DNA of 64,000 bases. It comes from Nitrosomonas communis. Lineage in GTDB: Bacteria; Pseudomonadota; Gammaproteobacteria; Burkholderiales; Nitrosomonadaceae. The position numbers were made by a program, and so were the translations under genes. The notes below the pieces were generated by a model. The model made no database searches and was not told the DNA's origin. It saw only the letters and a program-made list of their open reading frames with translations. Position 1 is the stretch's first letter, and the number at the start of each line of letters is the position of its first letter. Positions 54,410-63,951 of this stretch are shown here, piece after piece. Location: contig NZ_CP011451.1 in NCBI RefSeq assembly GCF_001007935.1, positions 1,922,001 to 1,986,000 of the forward strand, given 5' to 3'.

Positions 54410-55945
54410 ATGAAATTCCACACTTTTTGCTTTGTATTCACGGCAATGCTTGTATCAGCGCCTGCATTGAGCGGCTCAAACAATTATTCAAATAGCGGCA
54501 ATCAGCTTCCTACGTCACTTGAGCAGAAGGTCAAGAGCTTCCGGGCCGACCTTGAGGCGAGAGGGTATCAGGTTGCTCAGGGAAACTGGCATCTGTTTAC
54601 GATCGAAGACTGCAAGTTCCCACTGGAAACGATCGGAATCTGTATGGGGAATAATCCTGCAGCCCCTTACGTCATCCTCACTCTTCCGCTCTGGCCGGAT
54701 GAATTCGTGGACGATACAATGAAAGACTTGCTCGGGCCGACCCAGGGTGACACCTGGTGGACCTATCGCCTTGACGAACGGGAAGCACTGGTGGTGCTGG
54801 CGCAGCTCCCACCACCCGGGAGGTATTTTTCATTAGAGACCTATGTCTTTACGCGCGAAGGGGAAATCAATACTAACGATGAGATCTATCAGTCCGTGCA
54901 AGCTGATCCCTTCATGCAGAGCATCCTCTTCAAGAAGTCGCCAAATCCGTCCCGCTTGCTGACGTTCGCGAGTGTGGGCGATAACAACAACAACGTCGTT
55001 ATTGAGCAACAGTCCGGAGCGGCCTTTGATCAGCAGCGTTTCTTCATTATCACGCCCGATAAGGTAATGAAGCGCAAGCTAACTCAGGCACTCTTGCGGG
55101 CGGGTTTGCCGGATCGCAACCAGGTGTTCACTGAACCCGTCTCGCCTGATCTCGCCCGGCTAGGGCTTGGCGCTGGAGCGGACGACCTGATGATTATTGT
55201 CCGTTACACGCATCCGGAGGACGAGGTGGCCGGTGACCAATGGCGCCAGCAACTTCCGCTCGCTGTGTTCCGGGTGAGGGACCCCGACACAGCACGTGCG
55301 ACTGAGCCCTTCCCATTCCCTGTGCGGGACGAGCGAACCGCTCAATCCGAGCTGGAGCAGGAAGGCGATGCCAAAGATCTGGTCGCTGCGGTCAAGCAGC
55401 TCTGGGGGCAGCCCAATGCCAAGGTTGGGGGATTTAAAAGTCTGCTGCTTAAGGTGGATCTCCTCGGCGAGCACTGCCTTCCCCGTTCCATGAACTGCCT
55501 CGGCGACAATTCGGACGCCGATTACCAGATCAGCCCGACGGCGCGCATTGACTCGGGCGAGGTACTCGCCGTCGTAGGCACTCTCGGCACGGCCACCGGC
55601 AATGCCACATACGTGAGCCTGTCGCCCAATTGGATACCGCCCCTCGAAGGCGTCTTGGACGTGTTGGATGTCGATCTTGAGGGAAGTGCATCCGCCTTTG
55701 CTGGAATGGTTAACCACACCGAAAAGCTCTACGTCCACTACTTCCGGCGCGATTGTACGGATCTGCCGAATTGCCACGAAATTACCAGGGACATGATACC
55801 CCAAGACGGCGAACTCAAGCTCATCCAGCGGAACTATGTTGTTCCGGGATCGACCCGGGGCCCGGCCCCCACGTTGCTTGTGAACCCATCGCTGATCATT
55901 CTTGACAGAGCTTCACGACCGAAGAGCCACGCAGATAAAAAATAG
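54410..55945 (+). CDS. Large secreted protein of unknown function
   Basis: The 511-aa product has a signal peptide (MKFHTFCFVFTAMLVSAPAL, cut near LSG) and no membrane helices. The first half (CKFPLETIGICMGNNPAAPY, LPLWPDEFVDDTMKDLLGPT, VLAQLPPPGRYFSLETYVFT) looks like a lectin- or beta-sandwich-type domain. Later segments contain DCTDLPNCHEITRDMI. I recognise no family. GC is higher than in neighbours, as in the 18.6-21.5 kb pair. A very strong ribosome site, AAGGAGGAGAAATC, precedes the ATG. Confidence 0.7.
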   Translation: MKFHTFCFVFTAMLVSAPALSGSNNYSNSGNQLPTSLEQKVKSFRADLEARGYQVAQGNWHLFTIEDCKFPLETIGICMGNNPAAPYVILTLPLWPDEFVDDTMKDLLGPTQGDTWWTYRLDEREALVVLAQLPPPGRYFSLETYVFTREGEINTNDEIYQSVQADPFMQSILFKKSPNPSRLLTFASVGDNNNNVVIEQQSGAAFDQQRFFIITPDKVMKRKLTQALLRAGLPDRNQVFTEPVSPDLARLGLGAGADDLMIIVRYTHPEDEVAGDQWRQQLPLAVFRVRDPDTARATEPFPFPVRDERTAQSELEQEGDAKDLVAAVKQLWGQPNAKVGGFKSLLLKVDLLGEHCLPRSMNCLGDNSDADYQISPTARIDSGEVLAVVGTLGTATGNATYVSLSPNWIPPLEGVLDVLDVDLEGSASAFAGMVNHTEKLYVHYFRRDCTDLPNCHEITRDMIPQDGELKLIQRNYVVPGSTRGPAPTLLVNPSLIILDRASRPKSHADKK

Positions 55946-56076
55946 CGCAAAGACGCTGACTCATTTCTGTCGTTCCGGCGAGGTTTTTTCTCACTGATCA
56001 GGTGATGAGTTTTGGTCAGTACTTGCGAGACGCTCCGTAAGTGAGCAGGAAGGAAGGGGATAGTGTTGAGGAGCGA

Positions 56077-56523
56077 CTACTCCTGGTTGCCTGGGCTTGC
56101 ACGTTCCCACCATTCTTTCTCACCCGGCACTATCACGAAGAGGGGATGCGGGTCGGGCCTAACAACACCCAGGAACTGCTTCAACCAGGTCGGATCGCGC
56201 GCTTCGAGTTTTTCCTTGAGATGCAGCCATTCGATATTGAGCTGACCCTCGCTCACGGGAATCTGTTCTACTGGGCCGAAATGGCCAATGAGTTGGGCGT
56301 TGAAGCGGTAGCCCCGCCTGTCGGCTTCCGCATGAACTTCCCGAAGATAAGCCGCAATAGCTGCCGCCGGGCTTGGGGTAGCCCTGAAACGGGCCAGCTG
56401 CGGATGATGCTGATATCCTCCTGTTGTACGTCCGAGCCCTGCTTGAGCAAGCAGGGCCTTGCGCCACAGCGCGACCAGCCCACGTGCGTCCAGATACGAT
56501 GGATGAAGCGTCCACAATCTCAC
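56077..56523 (-). CDS. Pyrimidine-dimer DNA glycosylase family protein
   Basis: The 148-aa protein begins with [20 protein letters not shown] and KALLAQ, then HHPQLARFR, the landmarks of the Pyr_excise family related to T4 endonuclease V, which cleaves the glycosyl bond at UV-made pyrimidine dimers. It starts with GTG at 56523, whose codon overlaps the stop of the restriction-gene remnant upstream, so its expression may depend on transcripts crossing that scar. Confidence 0.82.
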   Translation of the reverse strand: MRLWTLHPSYLDARGLVALWRKALLAQAGLGRTTGGYQHHPQLARFRATPSPAAAIAAYLREVHAEADRRGYRFNAQLIGHFGPVEQIPVSEGQLNIEWLHLKEKLEARDPTWLKQFLGVVRPDPHPLFVIVPGEKEWWERASPGNQE

Positions 56524-56811
56524 ACGATTGCTCCAATCGCAATCTCATTTGCCAGCATTTCGGCCTGCTTGAGCACGGTCTCAGTTGCCAGTTTCTGCAT
56601 GTCCGGCGGGTAGCCATATTGGCGCAATGTGCGCTTGACGATCACTTTCAGCTTAGCCTTTACGCTCTTTAACCGTCCAATCGATAGATGCGTTGATCTT
56701 GACTCTTTCGAATAACACAATCGCCAGTTCGCGCAACTTGTTCGCCGCTTTCCAGAGCTGCTTTTCGATGAGTTCTTGTTGGCTGATTTTTTGATATTTC
56801 TTGCTGGCCAT
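56524..56811 (-). pseudogene. Scar joining hsdM start to hsdR end (type I restriction-modification remnant)
   Basis: From the ATG at 56811 the frame reads [20 protein letters not shown] then KAANKL, like the N-terminus of a type I methyltransferase subunit HsdM. It then switches to [20 protein letters not shown], which belongs to the C-terminal part of HsdR. A small deletion shifts the frame, and the HsdR tail continues as [20 protein letters not shown], then [12 protein letters not shown]. Nearly all of hsdM, any hsdS and most of hsdR have been deleted. No functional product is expected. Confidence 0.75.
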
Positions 56812-57066
56812 GCTGTTTTTTAATACTGGGCGGATATCTTTTGAGTGATTTAAGAAACTAACGGACATGGCGACATTAACACTCCAATTAATGGAGGCCA
56901 ACGTGCCCTGTTCGCCCCTCATCCCGACCCTTTCCCAGCGGGAGAGGGTGAGTTATGATATGTCGCTACGCAAGTTCTACGATATTTTCTTATGTTTTAA
57001 AGAATAGAGCCAGTTATGCTGCTATCTTACCAAACGCTTTTAAAACCGTAAAAACAGGATAACTTT

Positions 57067-60000
57067 TTACCCCAAACTGAATACATCCTTAAGCTCTGCA
57101 TTGCTTAGCGTGCCAATCCATTTCTCTCCGATACCCACAGTCAAATCAGCCAGACTGCGCTTGGATTGAATCATGTCGTTGATGCGTTCTTCGAAGGTGG
57201 CGCGGGTGATGAGGCGATGCACTTGCACATTCTGAAGCTGGCCGATACGGTAGGCCCGATCGGTTGCCTGCGCCTCAACCGCGGGATTCCACCAGAGATC
57301 AAAGTGAATGACATTGGCGGCTGCTGTCAGGTTGAGGCCAGTACCGCCTGCCTTTAACGATAGCAGAAAAACGCGTTCGGTGCGGTCATGCTGGAAGCGC
57401 TCGACCATGCTATCACGCATTTTTCGCGTAACGCCGCCGTGCAGGAATTGGGGCTCGCGCCCGAAGCGAGCTTTGATCCATGCCGTCAGCAATTCTCCTG
57501 TTTCGCGAAATTGCGTAAATACCAGTACTTTTTCATGAGCGGCATAAATAGATTCGAGCAGATCAAGAAACAGTTCTGCTTTACCGGATAAGCTTGCCTC
57601 GCTATTTCCCGTTTTAAGATATTGTACCGGGTGATTGCAGATTTGCTTCAAGGCCAGGATCATCTGCAGAATCAATCCCTCACGTTTGAACGTGTCAGAT
57701 TCGCCATTGATCACCTGCAAGGCTTCACGCACCACGGTTTCATACAATGCCGCCTGTTTCCTGGTTAGCTCACAGTATTGATTCTGTTCGATCTTGTCTG
57801 GTAAGTCGCTGATAATGCTTTTATCCGATTTGAGCCGTCGCAGCAGAAAAGGGCTGGTGACGCGCTTGAAACGCCGCACTACCTGGTGATCATGATGGCT
57901 CTGGATCGGGACGGCAAACTCTTTGGTGAAATGGGTAAGGTTACCCAGAAAGCCGCGATTGGCAAAATCCATGATGCTCCAGTATTCGGCCAGCCGGTTT
58001 TCAACCGGCGTGCCGGTCAAGGCAACAAAGCTAGCAGCAGGAATGGATTTAACGGCTTTAGTTTGTGCAGCAGCCGCATTTTTGATGTTTTGAGCTTCAT
58101 CGATAATGACGAGGCGCCAGGAAAGTTTCTTGAGCTTGGCTTGATCCGTGCGTACCATGCCGTAGGTGGTCAACAGCACATCTGTCCGTTCATTTGCCAG
58201 TAAGCGTTCTGTGCCATGGAAAATGTCTACTGTCAGAGTCGGAGCAAACCGCGCGATTTCTTTGGTCCAGTTGGTAAGCAGGCTGGTCGGTACTATGACC
58301 AGCACCTTTGCTTCATGCAGGCTTCCTTCTTCTTTGAGTTTCAGCAAAGTGGTGATCATCTGCAGCGTCTTGCCCAAGCCCATATCATCAGCGATGACAC
58401 TGCCAAACCCGGCACGAATATTGCGATACAACCAGGCATAGCCGCGTTCCTGATACGGTCGCAGGGTAGCATTGAGCGTAGTGGGTAGCGGTACATTACC
58501 CACTTCAGTCAACTCGCGAATGATGTCTCGTGCTTTTTCATCCAGGGTGATGGGCGTACCGAGATATTCCTTGCTCAAGGCAATACGCAAGCGTTCTGCC
58601 GGAGTAGTGGAGGGTGGTTTTTCCAGTTGCAAGCGTAACTTCTCAATATCAGCAGGATCAAGATAGACATACTCACCCTTGAAGCGCACGATGCCTTGGG
58701 CATTCTGGACCAATTCCTCAAATTCGGCCCGGGTGAGCTGGTTATTGCCAATTGCCACCATCCAGTTAAAACCTAAAATATCGCTTGCATTGAGAAAACC
58801 TGTGCTGCCTGTGTTTTTACCAGATAACTTCATTGATAAGCGTGGACGCAGGATGTGATCGAGCGCTTTGGGCAATAATGCGCGTATGCCAAGCAGCCGG
58901 ATAATCGGCAGTGTATCGAACAGAAAAGCAGGCAGGGCTTCAGGAGTTAATGCGATCGGGGTAATAGCACCAGCACTGATATAGTGATTGAGGGGTGGAA
59001 AAAATTCTGCCAGCAATGACACTGTTTGCAACACACTGTATCGATTTGCCTGCCATGCTTTATCCGTTAGCAAGCGTGCAAATGGTACAGGCTCCTGCAA
59101 TGAAGCATTCCGTGCCACCACGCCTAGCGACAAGCTGAATCCGACACCGTCATCTTCGAGCTGCAACACCGGCATATAAGTTTGCTGGCCAATATGAAAG
59201 CGCGACAACCACAACTGCACCCCGGCACCGATTTCCCCTTCACCGGGACCATCAACCCGAGTGCTGCCGTGGCCGAAAAACAGGCCAAGCGGTTTGTTGC
59301 CATATAGTTTCTCATGGCGAACATCGCTCCAATAACGTATAAACTCACCTAAAAATAAACTACATAATGCCATGGCTTGCACTTCGGCAGAGAGATTGGT
59401 TTCTTTCTTGCCGCTACAGTAAGCCAGCAATCCTGCTGGCAGTAGTGCTGCCAGTTGATTGATCAAAGCGTTCACCGTCCCATCCAGCATCGCTGGTAGC
59501 CAGCGCAGGCCTACTTCCGATTTGCCTGCTTGGAACACTTGGGGTAAGACTGCGCCTTGCGCCAGCAGATGCAGGCTAGCCATGCGAGCATGATACATAG
59601 CGACTACTTCCGGCTGGAGATCGGGTAAATCAGCTTCGGCAAGCTGCTGCAGCGTGGCTGCCCATTCCTTCCAGTGCGCTTGCAGCGTTAATCCGGCAAC
59701 GGTGGGCTGGTACGTCTGATCAAGCATCACATGGGGTTTGTCTGCGGGGGTGATGACTGCCGAGCGGATGTTACTACTATTACTGCTTGTGGTAGCGGTT
59801 TTAAGTGCAAGGCGGGCCTGCTTGATTACTCGCTTCATCACTTTTTCGTAAGTCAACCGAAAATCGCCCGGTTGAAAGAAAGTTGGATTCGCAGGCAATA
59901 CACTCACCAGGGAAGCAGCGAGATCGGGCAAAAGGGAATAATCAAGTGCGCTAGAGTCATCCAGGTCAGACATATTCTGCACCAAGGTTTCATGATGATG

Positions 60001-60579
60001 CGGCTGACCCAGCAGATCCTCTACCGTCGGCAAAGTCGCCTTGGCTTCCCGTTCGATTGAAATGTGACGCGCTGCCAGTTCCTGAGTAAGGTCGATTCCC
60101 TTTAAAGAAAATACTATAAAGGGATTACCATCGATTTCCCGACTGATCAGATAAATAACGGCAGCCAGGTGTTTACATGGCACTGCCCAATCCGGACAGG
60201 AGCAGGACATGGCAAGATCTGTCCAGCGTGTTGGGAAAATAGCTACTTTGAGTGTTTTGGCATGCTTCAGCACCGCGGGGTCAAGCTTGCGATTGAGCAT
60301 TTTCGAGATAATGACCTGATCGAGCGCTACTGCGTCAAGCAAAGCCTTGGTCTGCTGCGAAGGCATGGGAGGTACTTTAATTGTGACGTCATAAGGGCGT
60401 GGACGGGAGCCTTTTACTCTGGCATAAATATTTCCATGCTGAATCTCGATTTTTGCTACTGCCCCTTTGTTGGCATAACTACGTCCGCGTGGTAGGCGAT
60501 TGTCATAGTCGATTTGCGAGAGTGAGTTAAGCCACTGTGCTCCCCACCAGGTTTGTCCATAGCCTCTGTGTGCTGCCAT
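57067..60579 (-). CDS. SWIM zinc-finger SNF2-family helicase
   Basis: The 1170-aa protein begins with a SWIM domain, CSCPDWAVPCKH (Cys126, Cys128, Cys135, His137), then a long middle region. The C-terminal half is an SNF2-type ATPase: IADDMGLGKTLQMI (Walker A), VIIDEAQNIKN (DEAQ box), ALTGTPVENRLAEYWSIMDF, VLVFTQFRETGELL and TDRAYRIGQLQNVQVHRLI. Bacterial members (RapA/HepA relatives) remodel protein-nucleic acid complexes, but the exact job of SWIM-SNF2 proteins is not settled. The gene stands alone, 255 bp from the restriction scar. Confidence 0.9.
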   Translation of the reverse strand: MAAHRGYGQTWWGAQWLNSLSQIDYDNRLPRGRSYANKGAVAKIEIQHGNIYARVKGSRPRPYDVTIKVPPMPSQQTKALLDAVALDQVIISKMLNRKLDPAVLKHAKTLKVAIFPTRWTDLAMSCSCPDWAVPCKHLAAVIYLISREIDGNPFIVFSLKGIDLTQELAARHISIEREAKATLPTVEDLLGQPHHHETLVQNMSDLDDSSALDYSLLPDLAASLVSVLPANPTFFQPGDFRLTYEKVMKRVIKQARLALKTATTSSNSSNIRSAVITPADKPHVMLDQTYQPTVAGLTLQAHWKEWAATLQQLAEADLPDLQPEVVAMYHARMASLHLLAQGAVLPQVFQAGKSEVGLRWLPAMLDGTVNALINQLAALLPAGLLAYCSGKKETNLSAEVQAMALCSLFLGEFIRYWSDVRHEKLYGNKPLGLFFGHGSTRVDGPGEGEIGAGVQLWLSRFHIGQQTYMPVLQLEDDGVGFSLSLGVVARNASLQEPVPFARLLTDKAWQANRYSVLQTVSLLAEFFPPLNHYISAGAITPIALTPEALPAFLFDTLPIIRLLGIRALLPKALDHILRPRLSMKLSGKNTGSTGFLNASDILGFNWMVAIGNNQLTRAEFEELVQNAQGIVRFKGEYVYLDPADIEKLRLQLEKPPSTTPAERLRIALSKEYLGTPITLDEKARDIIRELTEVGNVPLPTTLNATLRPYQERGYAWLYRNIRAGFGSVIADDMGLGKTLQMITTLLKLKEEGSLHEAKVLVIVPTSLLTNWTKEIARFAPTLTVDIFHGTERLLANERTDVLLTTYGMVRTDQAKLKKLSWRLVIIDEAQNIKNAAAAQTKAVKSIPAASFVALTGTPVENRLAEYWSIMDFANRGFLGNLTHFTKEFAVPIQSHHDHQVVRRFKRVTSPFLLRRLKSDKSIISDLPDKIEQNQYCELTRKQAALYETVVREALQVINGESDTFKREGLILQMILALKQICNHPVQYLKTGNSEASLSGKAELFLDLLESIYAAHEKVLVFTQFRETGELLTAWIKARFGREPQFLHGGVTRKMRDSMVERFQHDRTERVFLLSLKAGGTGLNLTAAANVIHFDLWWNPAVEAQATDRAYRIGQLQNVQVHRLITRATFEERINDMIQSKRSLADLTVGIGEKWIGTLSNAELKDVFSLG

Positions 60580-60671
60580 TACGTAATGATTTCAGCAAAT
60601 AGAATGATAAAAGTAATAGTGATTAAGTGGGCGTAGCAAAGCAACGTAATCGCCCTTGTCATTTTTATACA

Positions 60672-61193
60672 TTATGGCAAGGGTTTCACTACTTCGCATC
60701 GTTCGCCGATCCAGCGGCCCTGGGTATCGGCTTTAGCATAGAGCGGCGCGCCTCGCACAACGCTATCGAATTCTGTTCGCCCACTGAAACTTTCCGGAGT
60801 TATAAACATTCCTTCCGCGTAACCATTACCTTTAAATTGCGAGTTATCACACATCAGTTCCATCTGATAGCGATTGCCTGTTCGGCTGGCATTTGTAACT
60901 GTACAGCCAGATTGGTTTTCATACAAATAGGTGGGCACCTCTTGCTTTGCCATTTCCGGTGTAATACAGACATTGGAAGTAGCCGCACCATTGCGGATTT
61001 GCGGTATCTCTAATCCATACTGCCTGGCCAAGTTAGTCAACTGCTGCATTTGCTCCGAGGGAATATGGGGCACTAATGCCAACAAATCAGACTTGGTCGT
61101 TACCTCCCATAATCCCGGTCGAATGATATTCTCCGCCCAGCTGGAAGTCGATAGAACGCCTGACAATAAGATAAATAAAACAATCTTGTGCAT
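60672..61193 (-). CDS. DUF3617 family periplasmic protein
   Basis: The 173-aa protein has a signal peptide (cut after SSWAE or nearby) and the family pattern IIRPGLWEVTTKSDLLALVP, NVCITPEMAKQEVP, SGCTVTNASRTGNRYQMELM and a C-terminal WIGERCEVVKP. Such proteins have three or four conserved cysteines and an unknown role. Gaps of about 92 and 178 bp separate it from the neighbouring same-strand genes. Confidence 0.8.
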   Translation of the reverse strand: MHKIVLFILLSGVLSTSSWAENIIRPGLWEVTTKSDLLALVPHIPSEQMQQLTNLARQYGLEIPQIRNGAATSNVCITPEMAKQEVPTYLYENQSGCTVTNASRTGNRYQMELMCDNSQFKGNGYAEGMFITPESFSGRTEFDSVVRGAPLYAKADTQGRWIGERCEVVKPLP

Positions 61194-61371
61194 AGTGATT
61201 CCTCAAACTACTTCAGCTATTATGAAATATTCGGACTGATCTATTCTGAGCAGTTCATCAATTGAACCAATCACTGCTCAGAATATGATAACAAGGTACT
61301 ACTTTTATCCCAATTTTCCATTCTTTTTATTTCTTTTCCTGCGGTTATAAAAATATAGCTGAAGATTCTCC

Positions 61372-62721
61372 CTATTGACCATCTGGTACTGACTCCAGCC
61401 AAGTGCAATGCTCGGCGACCCCTGGGTCAATATCACTTTGATCAATTCCTTTAGCGATAAGACCGATCACTCTTGGATCATTGTCGTATTCAGTATGAGC
61501 GGCCAAGGGATTAGCAAACTGTCCCACAAAAATATCTGTAATACTGGTCACGTTCAGAATGGCATTAGTCAATGTTGGACAAAGACGTGAATCCAAGTAC
61601 TCATCGATAAAATTAGGAGGAAGCGCATAGCTGAATAAATCGTTGGGATCACTAAAGGCGATAAGATGAGTTTTACTGAAGAGTTTTTCTGCTGCATGGG
61701 TAGCATTCGGACCACAGATATCGGCAATTCGAGCAGTAACTCCTGGTTTGAGCTGCCCCATTTGCAAGAGGGGTAATTGGTTGGAAAGCATAAAAACAGT
61801 AAATTCCTTTTGTTGTAAGAGGTGTTTTTTTTCCAAGAAATTGCTCATTGTATTTGTTTGAGAAGGAGCTGCGGCTGGTTTCTCGGGAATTTGCACATTT
61901 TCGGCATGAATCGCCTCTAATTTAGTTATATCGCTGAAGATATTTGCTATCCATTGCAATGCATCCACAGTAATTCGACTGCCAAGACTGTGAGATATAA
62001 AGACAAATTCATCATCAATCCGATTCATTCTGTTGGGGGCGCTTGCATCACAGAATTGCGCCGTCTTGATCTGAAGTGATTCCCACATTTCACTCATGAG
62101 CCAGCAAAGCGATTGGCTAACAGAAACATTCATCTGTTGCCGTGAGGTACCATTGAACATCATCACATCCGGGATAGTATCATTGAGAAATACTTTCAAA
62201 GTATTATTAATATGTGTTCGCCGAAAGGAATACTGACCGGAGTTATCAAAATTAATGGTTTGCTTTTCTTTTGCTATAATTGGCTCCCATGTGAGTTCTG
62301 CGAAAATAATCTCTCTGTTTTCATTGGCATTCATGTAACGTGTCAAGCGGAGCAATCCAAGGTCCTGGCTTGGAAACATCGGGTGGGTGATGGTAATCTC
62401 TTTGATCGTTTCCTGAACACGATTGAGAGAGAGAGCCTGCGCCAGGTTTTCGGCCAGGCGGGTAGAGTAGCCTGGTTGAGGAGAGCCGATACCATGTACG
62501 ACAAGTACTTTGAGCACAGGGTAGTTACCCTTATTGTTCGCTTGCGCCAATTGTTCCTGCCGCCTTAGCTTTTTTTCCAATCCCTCAAACGGGCGACCGC
62601 CTATATAGCACTTTCGGATATCTTCTTTCTCGCTTTGCATATTTAGTATCGCCTCAGTGACTCCTTTGGCTAGGTTGTCACAGCCTGAAGCAAGCATTGC
62701 GAGGCAGAAAAGGCAGATCAT
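61372..62721 (-). CDS. Lipoprotein with alpha/beta-hydrolase (lipase-like) fold
   Basis: Starting at the ATG at 62721, preceded by AAAGGT, the 449-aa product has a lipoprotein signal with lipobox LASGC (Cys14). The hydrolase core shows VLVVHGIGSPQPGYSTRLAE and VFISHSLGSRITVDALQ with the nucleophile Ser; the catalytic Asp and His cannot be assigned surely. The open frame extends to 62838 but would then overlap transaldolase by 7 bp and lose the lipobox position. The substrate is unknown. A tight 110-bp gap follows the tal gene, so it may be co-transcribed. Confidence 0.68.
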   Translation of the reverse strand: MICLFCLAMLASGCDNLAKGVTEAILNMQSEKEDIRKCYIGGRPFEGLEKKLRRQEQLAQANNKGNYPVLKVLVVHGIGSPQPGYSTRLAENLAQALSLNRVQETIKEITITHPMFPSQDLGLLRLTRYMNANENREIIFAELTWEPIIAKEKQTINFDNSGQYSFRRTHINNTLKVFLNDTIPDVMMFNGTSRQQMNVSVSQSLCWLMSEMWESLQIKTAQFCDASAPNRMNRIDDEFVFISHSLGSRITVDALQWIANIFSDITKLEAIHAENVQIPEKPAAAPSQTNTMSNFLEKKHLLQQKEFTVFMLSNQLPLLQMGQLKPGVTARIADICGPNATHAAEKLFSKTHLIAFSDPNDLFSYALPPNFIDEYLDSRLCPTLTNAILNVTSITDIFVGQFANPLAAHTEYDNDPRVIGLIAKGIDQSDIDPGVAEHCTWLESVPDGQ

Positions 62722-62831
62722 TATAATGACCTTTGGAAGCTGAACAAATCGAGATATCTTTATATTATTCGTAAATAAATTAACGAAAAAGAAATTGAAT
62801 ATCCTCACCAATTTGCTTTGTAAAATACAGA

Positions 62832-63935
62832 TTACCATTGCTTGATTCGTTCCAGCAATTTATCGAAAGGGACAGCAAATTTTTGTACGCCTTCCGCTTC
62901 CAATTGTTCGCCGACTGCTTCCAGGTCAATACCAATTTGATGAAGTTTCTCTAGCAAGCTACGAGTTTCATCTAATTCCTGCTCGATACGCACTGCTGGT
63001 TGGCCATGATCACGATAAGCGTTCAGTGTTTCTAGTGGCATCGTGTTAATTGTATCTCTGGCAATTAAAGGTTCGATGTATTTAGTATCGCTGTATGCGG
63101 GATCTTTAGTTCCGGTACTCGCCCATAGCAGCTGCTGGGTGCGTGCACCATGGCTCGATAAGGATTGCCAGCGATTATCTTTAATCCATTGCTGATAGTA
63201 CTGATAGGCAAGGCGTGCGCAAGCGATGGCAGCTTTACCTCGTAAACCGCTCACAGATTTGTCGCCAGTAATCTGGACAAGCTCATCCAGACGTTTATCC
63301 ACCAATACATCAATGCGACTCAAGAAAAAACTAGCAACAGAAGTAATATGATCAACAGGCTTATGCTGAGCCACACGGGTGTCCAATCCTGCCAAAAATG
63401 CATCGACTACCTGCTGATAACGTTCCAGACTGAACAAGATCGTTACATTAATGTTGATACCCGCAGCAAGCAAATGCGTGATGGCAGGTAATCCCGCCTG
63501 GGTTGCCGGTACCTTGATCAGGACATTAGGCCGGTTAAGTGCAGCCCATAACCGCTCAGCCTCGTTGATGGTTTGTTGCGTATCATAAGCAACATGGGGT
63601 GAAACTTCCAGGCTGACAAAACCGTCGCGGCCATTTGATTTATCGTAAAGTGGTCGAAACAGATCGGCAGTCTGAGCGACATCTTCCAAGGCAAGTGCTT
63701 CATAAATTTCTTTGGGGGGCATGCCACGGTGCGTAAGCGAAGTAATGGCTTCATCGTAGTCATGGTGTTCGTTAATCGCCTTTTCAAAAATGGCCGGATT
63801 GGACGTTATCCCTGCCAAGCCATCTTCCTCTATCATTCTAGCAATTTCACCATTTTTCAGCATATTACGTTGAATATAGTCGAGCCAGATGCTCTGGCCA
63901 AGTGCTTTGATCTGAAGCAATGGATTAACATTCAT
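62832..63935 (-). CDS. tal: Transaldolase
   Basis: Transaldolase transfers dihydroxyacetone units between sugar phosphates in the pentose phosphate pathway. The 367-aa protein matches the longer Tal2 type: IWLDYIQRNMLKNGEIARMI, DGLAGITSNPAIFEKAI, VSLEVSPHVAYDTQQTI, NVLIKVPATQAGLPAI with the Schiff-base Lys141, and TSVASFFLSRIDVLVDKRL. The start ATG follows TTAGGAGGTAGG. The end of another gene seems to lie just upstream at the window border. Confidence 0.95.
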   Translation of the reverse strand: MNVNPLLQIKALGQSIWLDYIQRNMLKNGEIARMIEEDGLAGITSNPAIFEKAINEHHDYDEAITSLTHRGMPPKEIYEALALEDVAQTADLFRPLYDKSNGRDGFVSLEVSPHVAYDTQQTINEAERLWAALNRPNVLIKVPATQAGLPAITHLLAAGININVTILFSLERYQQVVDAFLAGLDTRVAQHKPVDHITSVASFFLSRIDVLVDKRLDELVQITGDKSVSGLRGKAAIACARLAYQYYQQWIKDNRWQSLSSHGARTQQLLWASTGTKDPAYSDTKYIEPLIARDTINTMPLETLNAYRDHGQPAVRIEQELDETRSLLEKLHQIGIDLEAVGEQLEAEGVQKFAVPFDKLLERIKQW

Positions 63936-63951
63936 AACCTACCTCCTAATT

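Noticed and set aside
55160-55804. 214-codon frame antisense to the 511-aa secreted protein
   Set aside because: It lies fully inside the + strand gene in GC-rich sequence and lacks a ribosome site and recognisable motifs.
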